DNA from: Pseudomonadota bacterium
Lineage (GTDB): Bacteria; Pseudomonadota; Alphaproteobacteria; Rhizobiales; Phreatobacteraceae
DNA: 64,000 nt
Assembly: GCA_020161695.1 (NCBI GenBank)
Contig: JAIUOO010000012.1
Span: 79,682 to 143,681, forward strand
Direction: 5' to 3'
The position numbers and the translations under genes were made by a program. Below, piece after piece: positions 7,826 to 16,882 of the stretch; position 1 is the first letter of the stretch, and each line of letters starts with the position of its first letter. A model generated the notes under the pieces. That model saw only the letters and a list, made by a program, of their open reading frames with translations. It was not told the origin of the DNA and ran no database searches.

Positions 7826-9433
7826 TCAATAGACGTCGGCCTGATAGCGGCCGGCCTTTTTCATCTCCTGCACATAGGCGACGGCTTCGTCGGGCGACCT
7901 GCCGCCATGACCTGAGATCACGTCGACCAGCGCGGCCTCGACATCCTTCGCCATGCGCTTGGCGTCGCCGCAGATGTAGAGATGTGCGCCCTCGGAGAGC
8001 CAGCGCCACAGCTCGGCGCCGTTCTCGCGCATCCGGTCCTGCACGTAGATCTTCTCGGAGCCGTCGCGCGACCAGGCGAGCGACAGGCGGGTCAGCACGC
8101 CGGCCTTCTTCATCGCGTCCATCTCGTCGGCATAGAAGAAGTCCGTGGCCTGTCGCTGATGGCCGTAGAACAGCCAGTTGGGGCCCGTTGCCTTGTCCGC
8201 CCACCGGTCCTGCAGGAAGGCGCGGAATGGTGCGACGCCCGTGCCGGGGCCGACCATGACGACCGGCTTTGTCGGGTCGGCCGGCAGGGCAAAGGCATGG
8301 GCGCGCTGGACATAGGCGCGGACCTTGCCTCCGGGGGCAGCCCGTTCGCCGAGGAAGGTCGAGGCGACGCCGAGGCGCTTGCGCTTGTTGATCTGGTAGC
8401 GGACGGCATCGACCGTGAGCGAGACGCGGCCGGGATTGGCCCTGATCGACGAGGAGATCGAATAGAGCCGGGGCTGGAGCGGCTCCAGCGCCTCGACGAA
8501 AGCCTCGGGATGCGGGCGCACGCCGGAGAACTTCTGGAGCACGGCGAGCACATCAAGCGTTTCGGCATCGCCATCCGGATCCTCGCCGGTGGCGAGTGCC
8601 CGGGCTTTCGCGCGCTGCGCGCCGCCGGTGAGGAAGGACAGAAGCTCGAACAGCGAATCCGGGGCAGGGGACAGCGACACGTCCTCCGTCAGGACATCAC
8701 GTAACGGCCGCCCCCGCACTTCCGTGACGTGGGAGGCGCCGAGCATGGCGATGATCTGGTCGACGAGGCCGAGGTCGTTGGTGGGAAAGAGCCCGAAGGC
8801 ATCGCCAACGACATAGTCGAGACCGGCCTCGGCGAGGTCGAACTCAACATGAAAGGTGGCCTTTTCCGAACCTTCGGCGTTCAGCCGCTTGCGCGAGAGG
8901 AAGGTCACCTCCACAGGCGTCTCGCGTGACCGGCCGGGTACCGTCGCCGCAGCATGTTTTGCCGGCTCCGTTTCCGACGTGGCGGTGGGCGCGGCAGGCG
9001 CGGCGCCGATCTCGGCGGCCAGGCTCTTGAGGACCCGCATCGTGTCCTTGCCGCCGGGTACGCAGAGGTTCAGCCGTTCCTCCGATTTCAGCGCGAGGGC
9101 GTTGGCATAGTCGGCGCAGTTGTAGCCGCACTGGCCGCAGTCCTGCTGTGCCATGGCCGCCATCAGGCGCGGTGCCACAGGCTTGCCTTCGGCAAGCTTC
9201 ATGCGCTCGCCGATCGCCATGGACGGGTCGTGCCAGGGAGCGTCATCGTTGCTGGCGAGATCGGAGGACGGGCCGCCGATATCGGCTGGAGTTTCGATGG
9301 CGACCGCGCCGGGAACGCCGCCGGGGGCGAGAGCCGCCGAGAAGAAGCCGGACAGCCATTGGCGCTGCTCGACCGAGAAGGGCGCGGAGTCCGGGATCAG
9401 CGCGTAGATCTGCGTGGTCGGATGGGCGGTCAC
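7826..9433 (-). CDS. Sulfite/nitrite reductase flavoprotein subunit, CysJ-like, flavodoxin-less
   Basis: A 535-residue protein starting at a GTG (9433) that overlaps the stop of the hemoprotein gene by 4 bp. The C-terminal two thirds (about 165-535) is a CysJ/cytochrome-P450-reductase-type FAD and NADPH module: RLYSISSS for FAD, GPGTGVAPFRAFLQ and YICGDAKRMAKDV for NADPH. It has no FMN-binding flavodoxin domain. Instead, residues 99-124 carry C-x2-C-x3-C-x17-C inside CGQCGY...LCVPGG, resembling the RnfB-type iron-sulfur domain. It likely passes electrons from NADPH through FAD and an Fe-S cluster to the siroheme enzyme. Annotated relatives are called sulfite reductase subunit alpha; the true partner is inferred from the operon. 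Confidence 0.82.
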   Translation of the reverse strand: MTAHPTTQIYALIPDSAPFSVEQRQWLSGFFSAALAPGGVPGAVAIETPADIGGPSSDLASNDDAPWHDPSMAIGERMKLAEGKPVAPRLMAAMAQQDCGQCGYNCADYANALALKSEERLNLCVPGGKDTMRVLKSLAAEIGAAPAAPTATSETEPAKHAAATVPGRSRETPVEVTFLSRKRLNAEGSEKATFHVEFDLAEAGLDYVVGDAFGLFPTNDLGLVDQIIAMLGASHVTEVRGRPLRDVLTEDVSLSPAPDSLFELLSFLTGGAQRAKARALATGEDPDGDAETLDVLAVLQKFSGVRPHPEAFVEALEPLQPRLYSISSSIRANPGRVSLTVDAVRYQINKRKRLGVASTFLGERAAPGGKVRAYVQRAHAFALPADPTKPVVMVGPGTGVAPFRAFLQDRWADKATGPNWLFYGHQRQATDFFYADEMDAMKKAGVLTRLSLAWSRDGSEKIYVQDRMRENGAELWRWLSEGAHLYICGDAKRMAKDVEAALVDVISGHGGRSPDEAVAYVQEMKKAGRYQADVY

Positions 9434-11214
9434 TCCGCGGCCTCCTTCATGGTCGCGAGAGCCGGGGTCACAAGGGCATCGAGCGCCTCGGCCTCGTGAC
9501 GGAGGGTGAAGGTCTGGAAGCTCTCGTCGGGCCCGGCGCGGTGCGCGAGATAGGTCTTCAGCAGCGCCTCGACATGACGGGGCGCGTCCTCGGCCTTCAC
9601 GGCTTTCCAGAGATAGCGGCCGATCCGCGCGTTCTCGGCGAAGCCCCCGCCCACCGCGATGTCGTAGCCCTCGACCGTGTCGCCATCCTCGTTGATCGGA
9701 ACGCGCGCGCCGATCAAGCCGATATCGCCGATATAATGCTGCGCGCAGGAATGGTGGCAGCCGGTGAGGTGGATGTTGACGGGAACGTCGATGGCGACGC
9801 GTGCCTCGACGTGGTCGGCGATCTCCAGCGCGTGGCGTTTGGTGTTGGACGCCGCGAATTTGCAGCCGGCATTGCCGGTGCAAGCGACGAGGCCGGCGCG
9901 GATCGGCGTCACCGTCGTCGAGAGACCGAGTGCGGCAATGCGCGCCTCGACTGCCGCGACCCTGGCGTCGGGAATGCCGGAGAGGATGAGGTTCTGCCAG
10001 ACGGTGAGCCTGACATCGCCGTCGCCGAGCTCCCGGGAAATGGCGGCGAGGCCGTCCGCCTGAGCGCGCGTGAGCTTGCCGACGTTCATCACCACGCCGA
10101 TCCAGTTCAGGCCGGCCTGCTTCTGCTTGTGGACGCCGACATGGGCGTAGCGGTCGGTGGCGGGGCGCGGCGCGATGTGCGCCTCGTCGATCCGCGCGAG
10201 CTTGGCGCCGAGCTTCTCCTCGACCGCCGCGATGAACTTCTCGAAGCCCCAGGCATCGAGCACATATTTCAGCCGCGCCTTGTTGCGGTTGGATCGGTCG
10301 CCGTGATCGACGAAGACGCGCACGATGGCATCCGCGACGGCCGTTGCTTCGTCCGGCCGGCAGAAGGTCCCGGTCGGGCGGGCAAGGTCATGGTGGCCGG
10401 ATATGCCGCCAAGCACGATGCGCAGCCAGATGCCGGGCTCGGCGCCTGCGCCTTCCAGCACGTTCACCGCCTGGAAGCCGATATCGTTGGTCTCTTCCAG
10501 CGCCGGCGAGACACCCGCCCCGTCGAAGGAGACGTTGAACTTGCGGGGAAGGCCGTAGAGCACCCGCTCGTTCAGGATGTGGAAATGCCATTCGCGGCAG
10601 AGCGGCCGCGTGTCGATGAGTTCCTGCGCGTCGATCCCGGCAAGAGGCGAGCCCGTTACGTTGCGGATATTGTCCGCGCCGGAGCCCTTGGCGACGAGAC
10701 CGAGATCGGCGAGGCCCTCCAGCAGCGCCTTGGCGCTTTCGGGGCGGATTTCGCGCATCTGAAGGTTCGCGCGCGTCGTGACGTGCAGGTAGTCGCCGCC
10801 GAATTCATGGGCGAGCGCAGCGCAGCCCGCGAGTTGGTGCGCCTTCAGGATGCCGTTCGGGATGCGCATGCGCAGCATGAAGCTGTCCTGCGCCGGAGCA
10901 ACATTGAACAGCCCGAAATAGCGCCAGCGGAAATTGTCCGGGGGCGGGGGCAGTTTGCCGGTCGCGGCCTCCGTGGTCAGGCGATGGAAGGCGTCGAACG
11001 GATGCTCGTCGCGCTTCCACTTCTCCTGATCAACCAGCTTCTGGCCGGCCCTGGTCTGGGCATCCTGGGCGAGGAGGTGCGGCGCATCCGGACCGGTCGG
11101 CACGGCGGCCGAAGGCGTGGAGCCGCCAAGCCCGCCGACCGCACGGGAGGCGGCGGCACCTGCGACGAAACCCTCGAGATAGCGCTTCTGCTCGGCGCTG
11201 AAGTCCTGTGACAT
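9430..11214 (-). CDS. NirA-family siroheme sulfite/nitrite reductase hemoprotein
   Basis: A 594-residue protein with two ferredoxin-like half-domains and the four cluster/siroheme cysteines: C-x5-C in ACTGNAGCKFA and C-x3-C in TGCHHSCAQHYIGD. This is the six-electron reductase fold shared by assimilatory nitrite reductase (NirA) and sulfite reductase (CysI). The partner flavoprotein (4-bp overlap) and cysG downstream fit either substrate. No nitrate reductase or nitrate transporter is in the window to decide, and no cysteine-biosynthesis gene either. The family call is firm and the substrate call open. An N-terminal extension of about 70 residues precedes the first domain. Confidence 0.85.
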   Translation of the reverse strand: MSQDFSAEQKRYLEGFVAGAAASRAVGGLGGSTPSAAVPTGPDAPHLLAQDAQTRAGQKLVDQEKWKRDEHPFDAFHRLTTEAATGKLPPPPDNFRWRYFGLFNVAPAQDSFMLRMRIPNGILKAHQLAGCAALAHEFGGDYLHVTTRANLQMREIRPESAKALLEGLADLGLVAKGSGADNIRNVTGSPLAGIDAQELIDTRPLCREWHFHILNERVLYGLPRKFNVSFDGAGVSPALEETNDIGFQAVNVLEGAGAEPGIWLRIVLGGISGHHDLARPTGTFCRPDEATAVADAIVRVFVDHGDRSNRNKARLKYVLDAWGFEKFIAAVEEKLGAKLARIDEAHIAPRPATDRYAHVGVHKQKQAGLNWIGVVMNVGKLTRAQADGLAAISRELGDGDVRLTVWQNLILSGIPDARVAAVEARIAALGLSTTVTPIRAGLVACTGNAGCKFAASNTKRHALEIADHVEARVAIDVPVNIHLTGCHHSCAQHYIGDIGLIGARVPINEDGDTVEGYDIAVGGGFAENARIGRYLWKAVKAEDAPRHVEALLKTYLAHRAGPDESFQTFTLRHEAEALDALVTPALATMKEAAE

Positions 11215-11474
11215 CCGATCCCCGTGTGGAGCGAGGGGCCGGCGTCATTGGCGGCCAGAAAGACTGGCCTCGTACAAAGCAAGAGGGGTGCCAGAACCAT
11301 CAGGTCGCGAAAATACCCGCGATCTCAGCATATTGTGGCGATCCGAGAGACTCGCTGCAATCCAGCGCAATGCGGCCGATTTAGGCTTGCCGCGATTCGG
11401 TGCCGCCGAATTGTGCAATGCAGCAGCGAGCCCGCGTCGACGTGCCCGCACCGTAGTTGGGGCGCCAGTCGGGT

Positions 11475-11894
11475 CTATTTGCTGGCGGGCAGCGCCATCT
11501 GGGTCCACCAGGTGGTGAATGTGCCGTCGGCATGGACGGTCACCCCGACACAACTGATGAACAGGCCCTTGTCGGCGATGATCGAGTCCGTGAACGTTCC
11601 GTCAGGCGAGGTGAACTTCAGCTTGCACTCGACGAGGCGGATGTTCTCAGGCCGCAGATCGAACGACACCGCGCCCTTCGCCGGCACTTTGGCAGCGATC
11701 TCGATCGGGCTTCGCCAGAAATCGTCACCCTGGGACAGGACGGCGAGAGCGACGTTCTTGATCGTTGACCTGCCGTTGTTCCTGATCTCGACGGCTCGGC
11801 TCTTCTTCCTGTCGACGAAGCAGTGGCCTGGAACAACGTCGCTCGGAACGGCAGCTGCTGTAACCATCCTCGTGGTTTTGACAGTATATCTCAT
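11475..11894 (-). CDS. Hypothetical protein
   Basis: A 139-residue protein with a strong ribosome site (a GGGGGGA run about 7 nt before the ATG). No signal peptide or membrane helix is obvious. The middle (SRAVEIRNNGRSTIKNVALAV) reads like a beta-sandwich strand pair of the CARDB/immunoglobulin type, and two cysteines (in ECKLKF and ISCVGV) could be structural. I do not recognise a family. By eye its GC content and that of the 260 bp downstream are lower than in neighbouring genes, a possible sign of recent acquisition. It stands alone between the siroheme operon and mdoH. Confidence 0.6.
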   Translation of the reverse strand: MRYTVKTTRMVTAAAVPSDVVPGHCFVDRKKSRAVEIRNNGRSTIKNVALAVLSQGDDFWRSPIEIAAKVPAKGAVSFDLRPENIRLVECKLKFTSPDGTFTDSIIADKGLFISCVGVTVHADGTFTTWWTQMALPASK

Positions 11895-11977
11895 GACCAG
11901 TCCCCCCGCAGTCCTTTCGAACAGTGCGGCGAGCCAGCAAGGTGGTCAATGTCCGGAGAAAACCGATACTGGCGACG

Positions 11978-14161
11978 CTAGGTGACCCGCGGTTCACTTG
12001 CCTCGGGCAGCGCCGCGAGCAGGGCGATCAGCGCGCGGTCGTGCAGAACCAGCATGGTTTCCCGCCCCGACAGCCAGGCGCGGGCGTCCTCGACGGACTG
12101 GGCATCGGTGAGCTTGGCTTCGGCGATGACCCGGTCGGTGTCGATCTTGCCCCTGACGCGCGGCGCAGGGATCTGGATGATCTGCTGATGCAGATCGCGG
12201 AACGCGATGTCGCCGTGGATCAGGTCGAGCGCCTTGTGGTTCTCCAGATCGAGCGCCTCGAATTCCTGGCCGAGCTTCCAGGCCCGCTCCGCGATCGGCG
12301 GAGGGGCCGATTCCTCGGGGATCAGCAGCAGCCGCATGCGGCGGAGGGCCCAGCCGAAGCCGGCGGAGGCGGAGGCCCAGGACGTCGGGATGGCGAGCCA
12401 GAGGCCGACAATCGTCGGCGACATCCAGGCGAAGATATAGGGCGAGATCGAGAAGGCGGCGATCGCGGCGACGATGCCGAGGGCGGTGTGCCGCCAGTGT
12501 CGCTGGACGATGGCGCGGAAGGGAATCGAGCCGTCGTCCCGGCGCTGCGTCTTCCAGCCGGTGTCGCGCCCGGAAATGATCGAGAAGACCGAACTCGACT
12601 GGATCAGCATCATCACCGGTGCGATCAGCGCCGAGAGGATGATCTCCAGCACGGTGGAGATGGTCAGCATGATCGCGCCGCCACTGCCGCGCCGCGCCGG
12701 GCCGTTCAACAGGGTGACGAACCAGCCGAAGACCTTGGGCGCCAGCAGGATGCCCATGGTGATCAGGAACAGATTGTAGGCGCGCTCGGAATCGAAGACC
12801 GGCCAGGCCGGGAACAGCGTGAACTGGTTGGTGAAATATTCCGGGCGGATGAAGGCGGCCTGCAAGGCGAGCAACAGGCCGATGAGCAGCTGGACGAACC
12901 AGAGCGGGCTCGACACATAGCTCATGATGCCGGTGGCGAGATGCTGCCGCGTCGCCCAGTGCAGGCCCTTGGCGCCGATGACCCGGCTGTGCTGAAGGTT
13001 GCCCTGGCACCAGCGGCGGTCGCGGATGGCAAGGTCCATCAGCGAAGGCGGGCTTTCCTCGTAGGATCCGTCGAGATGGGTCAGCATGTAGACGGCATAG
13101 CCGCGCCGCCGGATCAGGCCGGCCTCGACGAAGTCGTGGCTCAGGATGTGACCGCCGAAGGGCGGCTTGCCCGGAAGGTCCGGGAGCCCGGCGGACGACG
13201 CGAAGGCCTCCATGCGGATGATGGCGTTGTGGCCCCAGTAATTGCTGTCCCGGCCGGACCAGACGGCAAGACCCGCCGCGCAGACGGGTCCATAGACACG
13301 CGCGGCGAACTGCTGGAGCCGCGCGATCAGCGTGTTGCGGTTGATGAGCCGGGGCAGCGTCTGGATGATGCCGGAATCCGGGTCCTTCTCCATCGCGTCG
13401 GCGAGCGCGACAATCGTCTCGCCGGTCATGACGCTGTCGGCATCGAGCACGATCATATGGGCGTAGTTGCCGCCCCATTGCGTGACGAAATCGGCGATGT
13501 TGCCGGCCTTGCGCGCCGTGTTCTTGGGGCGATGACGGTAATAGACGCCGACGTCCGGCAGCCGCTCGCGCAGGGCGACGAAAGCACGCTCCTCGGCGAT
13601 CCAGATGTCGGGATCGGTCGTGTCCGACAGGAAGAAGAAGTCGAAGGATGCGCCATGGCCGGTGGCGATGACGTCCTCGGCGATGGCTTGCACCGTGCCG
13701 AAGACCCTGGCCGGGCTCTCATTGTAGATCGGCATGACCAGCGCCGTGCGCTCGGTCAGGGCATCCGGGAGCACCGGCTTGCGGTTGAGGCCGTTCCACA
13801 ACAGGTGTCCGAGTCCGAGCAGGCCCGTAGTGAAGGCCAGCCCGATCCACGAGAAATTGATGACGAACAGGATGAGGAAGGCCCATTCCAGCAGCGTCAC
13901 GCCGCCAGCCTCGACCACCTTGTACATCTGCCAGGCGCCGAATCCCGTGATCGCCGCCATGCCGCCGAAGGCGACGAGGCGGGAGAAGGCAGGCTTGCGC
14001 CAGAGCTCCGGCGCAAGGCGCGGCCGCCGCTCGGCCCGGTTCCACCGGCGCAGCGACTGGGCGGGCATGGCGAGCGGGGCATGCGCAGGCATGGCGGCGC
14101 GTTCGCGGGCGACCGGCTGAACTGCCGGCCGTTCGGTCAGGGCGTCCATCGATAGAGCCAT
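11978..14161 (-). CDS. mdoH: Glucan biosynthesis glucosyltransferase MdoH/OpgH
   Basis: A 727-residue inner-membrane family-2 glycosyltransferase. Two N-terminal membrane segments (about 60-110) are followed by the catalytic domain with TALVMPIYNE, FFFLSDTTD, the DADS metal site and the DRRWCQGN motif that matches the Q/RxxRW signature. A cluster of membrane segments follows (about 410-580), then a cytoplasmic tail. It builds the beta-1,2-linked backbone of osmoregulated periplasmic glucans from UDP-glucose. The ATG at 14161 lies inside the end of mdoG (25-bp overlap); a second in-frame ATG at 14149 is also possible. It is translationally coupled to mdoG. Confidence 0.93.
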   Translation of the reverse strand: MALSMDALTERPAVQPVARERAAMPAHAPLAMPAQSLRRWNRAERRPRLAPELWRKPAFSRLVAFGGMAAITGFGAWQMYKVVEAGGVTLLEWAFLILFVINFSWIGLAFTTGLLGLGHLLWNGLNRKPVLPDALTERTALVMPIYNESPARVFGTVQAIAEDVIATGHGASFDFFFLSDTTDPDIWIAEERAFVALRERLPDVGVYYRHRPKNTARKAGNIADFVTQWGGNYAHMIVLDADSVMTGETIVALADAMEKDPDSGIIQTLPRLINRNTLIARLQQFAARVYGPVCAAGLAVWSGRDSNYWGHNAIIRMEAFASSAGLPDLPGKPPFGGHILSHDFVEAGLIRRRGYAVYMLTHLDGSYEESPPSLMDLAIRDRRWCQGNLQHSRVIGAKGLHWATRQHLATGIMSYVSSPLWFVQLLIGLLLALQAAFIRPEYFTNQFTLFPAWPVFDSERAYNLFLITMGILLAPKVFGWFVTLLNGPARRGSGGAIMLTISTVLEIILSALIAPVMMLIQSSSVFSIISGRDTGWKTQRRDDGSIPFRAIVQRHWRHTALGIVAAIAAFSISPYIFAWMSPTIVGLWLAIPTSWASASAGFGWALRRMRLLLIPEESAPPPIAERAWKLGQEFEALDLENHKALDLIHGDIAFRDLHQQIIQIPAPRVRGKIDTDRVIAEAKLTDAQSVEDARAWLSGRETMLVLHDRALIALLAALPEASEPRVT

Positions 14162-15690
14162 GTCTCGCTTTGCGCCTGTCCTTCGCGCTCCAGAACCAGC
14201 CTCAGTTCCACCTGATTGGCGGTCTCCGGGTCAAGATCGAATGCGACGCGAAAGAGTTTTACTTCGGGGACCAGCCGGCCATCGACGCCGAGCACCCTGC
14301 CACGCTGATTGGTGAGATTGGGTCGAAGATTCTGCGCCTTTGCCGGATCGGCGAAGTCGTCGGAGGAGAAGTCGACGAGGAAGCGCCGCCGGCGGCCGCC
14401 TCCGGGCGCGCGGCCGGTGCGCGTCGCGGAGACCCACGCGACCTGCGGTCGTTCGGGCGGCGACCAGCACCAGTGCATGCGGTAGGTGAAGGAATGCTCG
14501 GTGCCCCGGCCGAGCGGCGCGCGCGGGCGCCAGTAGGCTAGGATGTTGCGGTTCATCTCGTCGTTGACGGGGATCTCGACGAGTTGAACCTGCCCCTGAC
14601 CCCATTCGCCGAGCGGCTCGATCCAGACGCTCGGCCGCCGTTCGAAACGGCCGTCGAGGTCGTTGAAAGCCTCGAAGCGCCGGTCGCGCTGCAACAGGCC
14701 GAAGCCGCGCGGATTCTGATCGACGAAGGCCGCGATCTGCAGCGTGTCGGGGTTCTGGACGGGCCGCCAGATCCATTCGCCGTTGCCGTTCCAGATCTGC
14801 AGGCCGTTGGTGTCGTGGACGGCGCCGCGCACGTCGTCGATGTTGATGCGGTCGTTGGGGGCGAAGAGATAGTTCGCCGTCATCGGCGCGATGCCGACAT
14901 GGGCAAGGTCGGCGCGCGGGAATAGCGTCGCCTCGACATCGCAGACGGTGACATCGCCGGGCCGGATGGAGAAGCGGTAGAGCCCGGTGACGTTCTCCGA
15001 GTCGAGCAGGCCGTGGACCACGAGGCTCGATCCGCCGGGGCCGGGACGCTCGATCCAGAAGGCGCGGAACGAGGGGAATTCCTCGCCCTGCGCCTCGGCG
15101 ACGTTGAGGGTGAGGCCGCGGGCCATGATGCCGAAGGCCTGCCCGCGCGCGAGCGCGCGAAAGAGGCTCGCCCCCTGAAAGACGAGGAACTCGTCGGCGG
15201 GATCGGGGCGATTCAGTGCGGCGAAGGCACGGAAACCGCTGAACGGCACCTGGATGTCGGCGGGCGGCGGGGGAACGCTGCCATAGTCGTACATGTCGGC
15301 GGCAAAACGCTGGTCGCGGATAATGCCGCCATCGACGGTGCGGATCGTCACGGGCGTCGTGAAGACGTTGCCGGCGGGCAGGAGGTCGAGCGTGAATCCG
15401 CGATTCTCGCCAGCCCAGATGCGCCGCTCGGGCTTGAAGCGAATCTGCCGGTATTGCTCGAGGTTGAGCTGGGCGAAGCCGCGAGGGATTTCGGCACGCG
15501 GCGCCTGGAACGGGGCACGCGAAACCTCGCGCGCGAAATCGATCAGCGCGTCCCGCGAGATCGCCTGCCCGTCCGACACGGCAGCCTGCGCGGTCTGGAG
15601 CGCGGTCTGCTGGGCGAAGGCTGAGCGGGCCGACGCCATCAGGGCGGGCGCGGCCAGAAGGGATGTGAGGAGGGTGCGGCGGCTCGGCAT
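14137..15690 (-). CDS. mdoG: Periplasmic glucan biosynthesis protein MdoG/OpgG
   Basis: A 517-residue protein from the ATG at 15690. This start gives a twin-arginine-like signal peptide (SRRTLLTSLLAAPALMASA, cleavage near AFAQQ); the longer frame to 15801 adds a non-signal leader. The mature protein has the two-domain OpgG architecture, with a large beta-sandwich N-terminal domain and an immunoglobulin-like C-terminal domain. It acts in the periplasm on glucan branching or release. It precedes and overlaps mdoH, the normal opgGH order. Confidence 0.92.
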   Translation of the reverse strand: MPSRRTLLTSLLAAPALMASARSAFAQQTALQTAQAAVSDGQAISRDALIDFAREVSRAPFQAPRAEIPRGFAQLNLEQYRQIRFKPERRIWAGENRGFTLDLLPAGNVFTTPVTIRTVDGGIIRDQRFAADMYDYGSVPPPPADIQVPFSGFRAFAALNRPDPADEFLVFQGASLFRALARGQAFGIMARGLTLNVAEAQGEEFPSFRAFWIERPGPGGSSLVVHGLLDSENVTGLYRFSIRPGDVTVCDVEATLFPRADLAHVGIAPMTANYLFAPNDRINIDDVRGAVHDTNGLQIWNGNGEWIWRPVQNPDTLQIAAFVDQNPRGFGLLQRDRRFEAFNDLDGRFERRPSVWIEPLGEWGQGQVQLVEIPVNDEMNRNILAYWRPRAPLGRGTEHSFTYRMHWCWSPPERPQVAWVSATRTGRAPGGGRRRRFLVDFSSDDFADPAKAQNLRPNLTNQRGRVLGVDGRLVPEVKLFRVAFDLDPETANQVELRLVLEREGQAQSETWLYRWTP

Positions 15691-15797
15691 GAAGCGGTCG
15701 GTCGGCGGTTCTTTCGGGCGGGCCCGGCCCCCGGTCGGCGGGCATGCGCTGGAGGCAGGTGGGGTTATAGACGAATTCGAGGCGAAGACGAGGGACT

Positions 15798-16730
15798 TCA
15801 CTCCACTTCGCGCCGGCGCAGCATGGGCAGAATGTCTGGCGGAGCTGTGGCGGCGATGAGGCCGACAAGGACAAGGGCCATGCCTGCGAGATGGAAGGCA
15901 CGGAACTCCTCGCCGAGGAAGATCACGGCCATGCCGACCCCATAGACGGGCAGCAGGTAGAGGAAGCAGGACGTGATCGACGGCCCGACGACCTTCACAC
16001 CGTACTGGTAGAGCGAGAAGGCACCGACGGCCGAGAACAGCGCCAGTGCCACCACGCCGAGCCAGATCCGGCCGGTATCGGGCCAGCCTCCCTGCGTCGC
16101 CAGTTCGACCAGCGCGAAAGGCGCGAGCACAGCCGTTCCCGCGAGGGCGATGGCGGCGAACAGGGTCAAGGTCGGTATGGCGGTCAGCCGGTCGTTCTTC
16201 AGCACGAGCGAATAGACCGCCCAGGCTAGGGCGGCGGCCGCCATGCCGATGTCGCCGGGATTGAGATCAAGGCGCGCGAGCGAGCCGAGATCGCCCCGGA
16301 GGACGATCACGGCGACGCCCAGCATGGCGAGCGCGACACCGCCGAGCCGCGCCAGCGGCAGCCGGCGCCCCCAGGCCGCCGCCTCGATCAGAAGGACGAG
16401 AACGGGCGAGGTCGTGTAGATCAGCGTGCCGTTGGTCGCCGTCGTCATGCCGAGGGCCCAGTAGACGCCTGCACCGCATATCCCCATGCCGAGAAAGCCC
16501 AGCAGCAGGATACGTCGCCATGACATGACCAGGCGCTCACGCTCGGCAGCGAGCGAACCCCAGGTGAACGGCAACAGCAGGATGGCGGCGACGCCCCAGC
16601 GCAGCGCGGCGAGCGTGAAGGGCGGAACGGCATCGCCCATGGCACGGGCAATGACCAGATTGGACGAAAACAGCAGCGGCATGACAAGCAGCAGCAGGTA
16701 GGCGCGCTTTGCCTCGCTCGTTGTCGCCAT
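15798..16730 (-). CDS. EamA/DMT-family transporter
   Basis: A 310-residue integral membrane protein with about ten hydrophobic segments in two repeated EamA halves (about 10-140 and 150-295), the drug/metabolite transporter superfamily. The ATG at 16730 is preferred because the protein then begins a few residues before the first membrane segment (RAYLLLLVMPLLF). Substrate cannot be told from sequence. It is upstream of and on the same strand as mdoG, with about 107 bp between, so it is probably a separate unit. The start region is divergent from the next gene. Confidence 0.83.
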   Translation of the reverse strand: MATTSEAKRAYLLLLVMPLLFSSNLVIARAMGDAVPPFTLAALRWGVAAILLLPFTWGSLAAERERLVMSWRRILLLGFLGMGICGAGVYWALGMTTATNGTLIYTTSPVLVLLIEAAAWGRRLPLARLGGVALAMLGVAVIVLRGDLGSLARLDLNPGDIGMAAAALAWAVYSLVLKNDRLTAIPTLTLFAAIALAGTAVLAPFALVELATQGGWPDTGRIWLGVVALALFSAVGAFSLYQYGVKVVGPSITSCFLYLLPVYGVGMAVIFLGEEFRAFHLAGMALVLVGLIAATAPPDILPMLRRREVE

Positions 16731-16882
16731 GATTCCCGCCCCGGAGGCATTCCCCCTCTCGCTGACAGCAAGCATGCCGGCGGTACTCTGGCAAGCGGGT
16801 GCGATTCATGGCTGCGGCGCAACCCCGGTGCTGCTGGATCGCAGGTCGGCGACCTATCGTCCGCGCCCTATCAAATGGGGGA

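Noticed and set aside
11924..14155. Long plus-strand open frame opposite mdoH
   Set aside because: The sequence opposite is a clear glycosyltransferase with intact motifs. The antisense translation is arginine/aspartate/glycine-rich with no family features, as expected from high GC at third codon positions.
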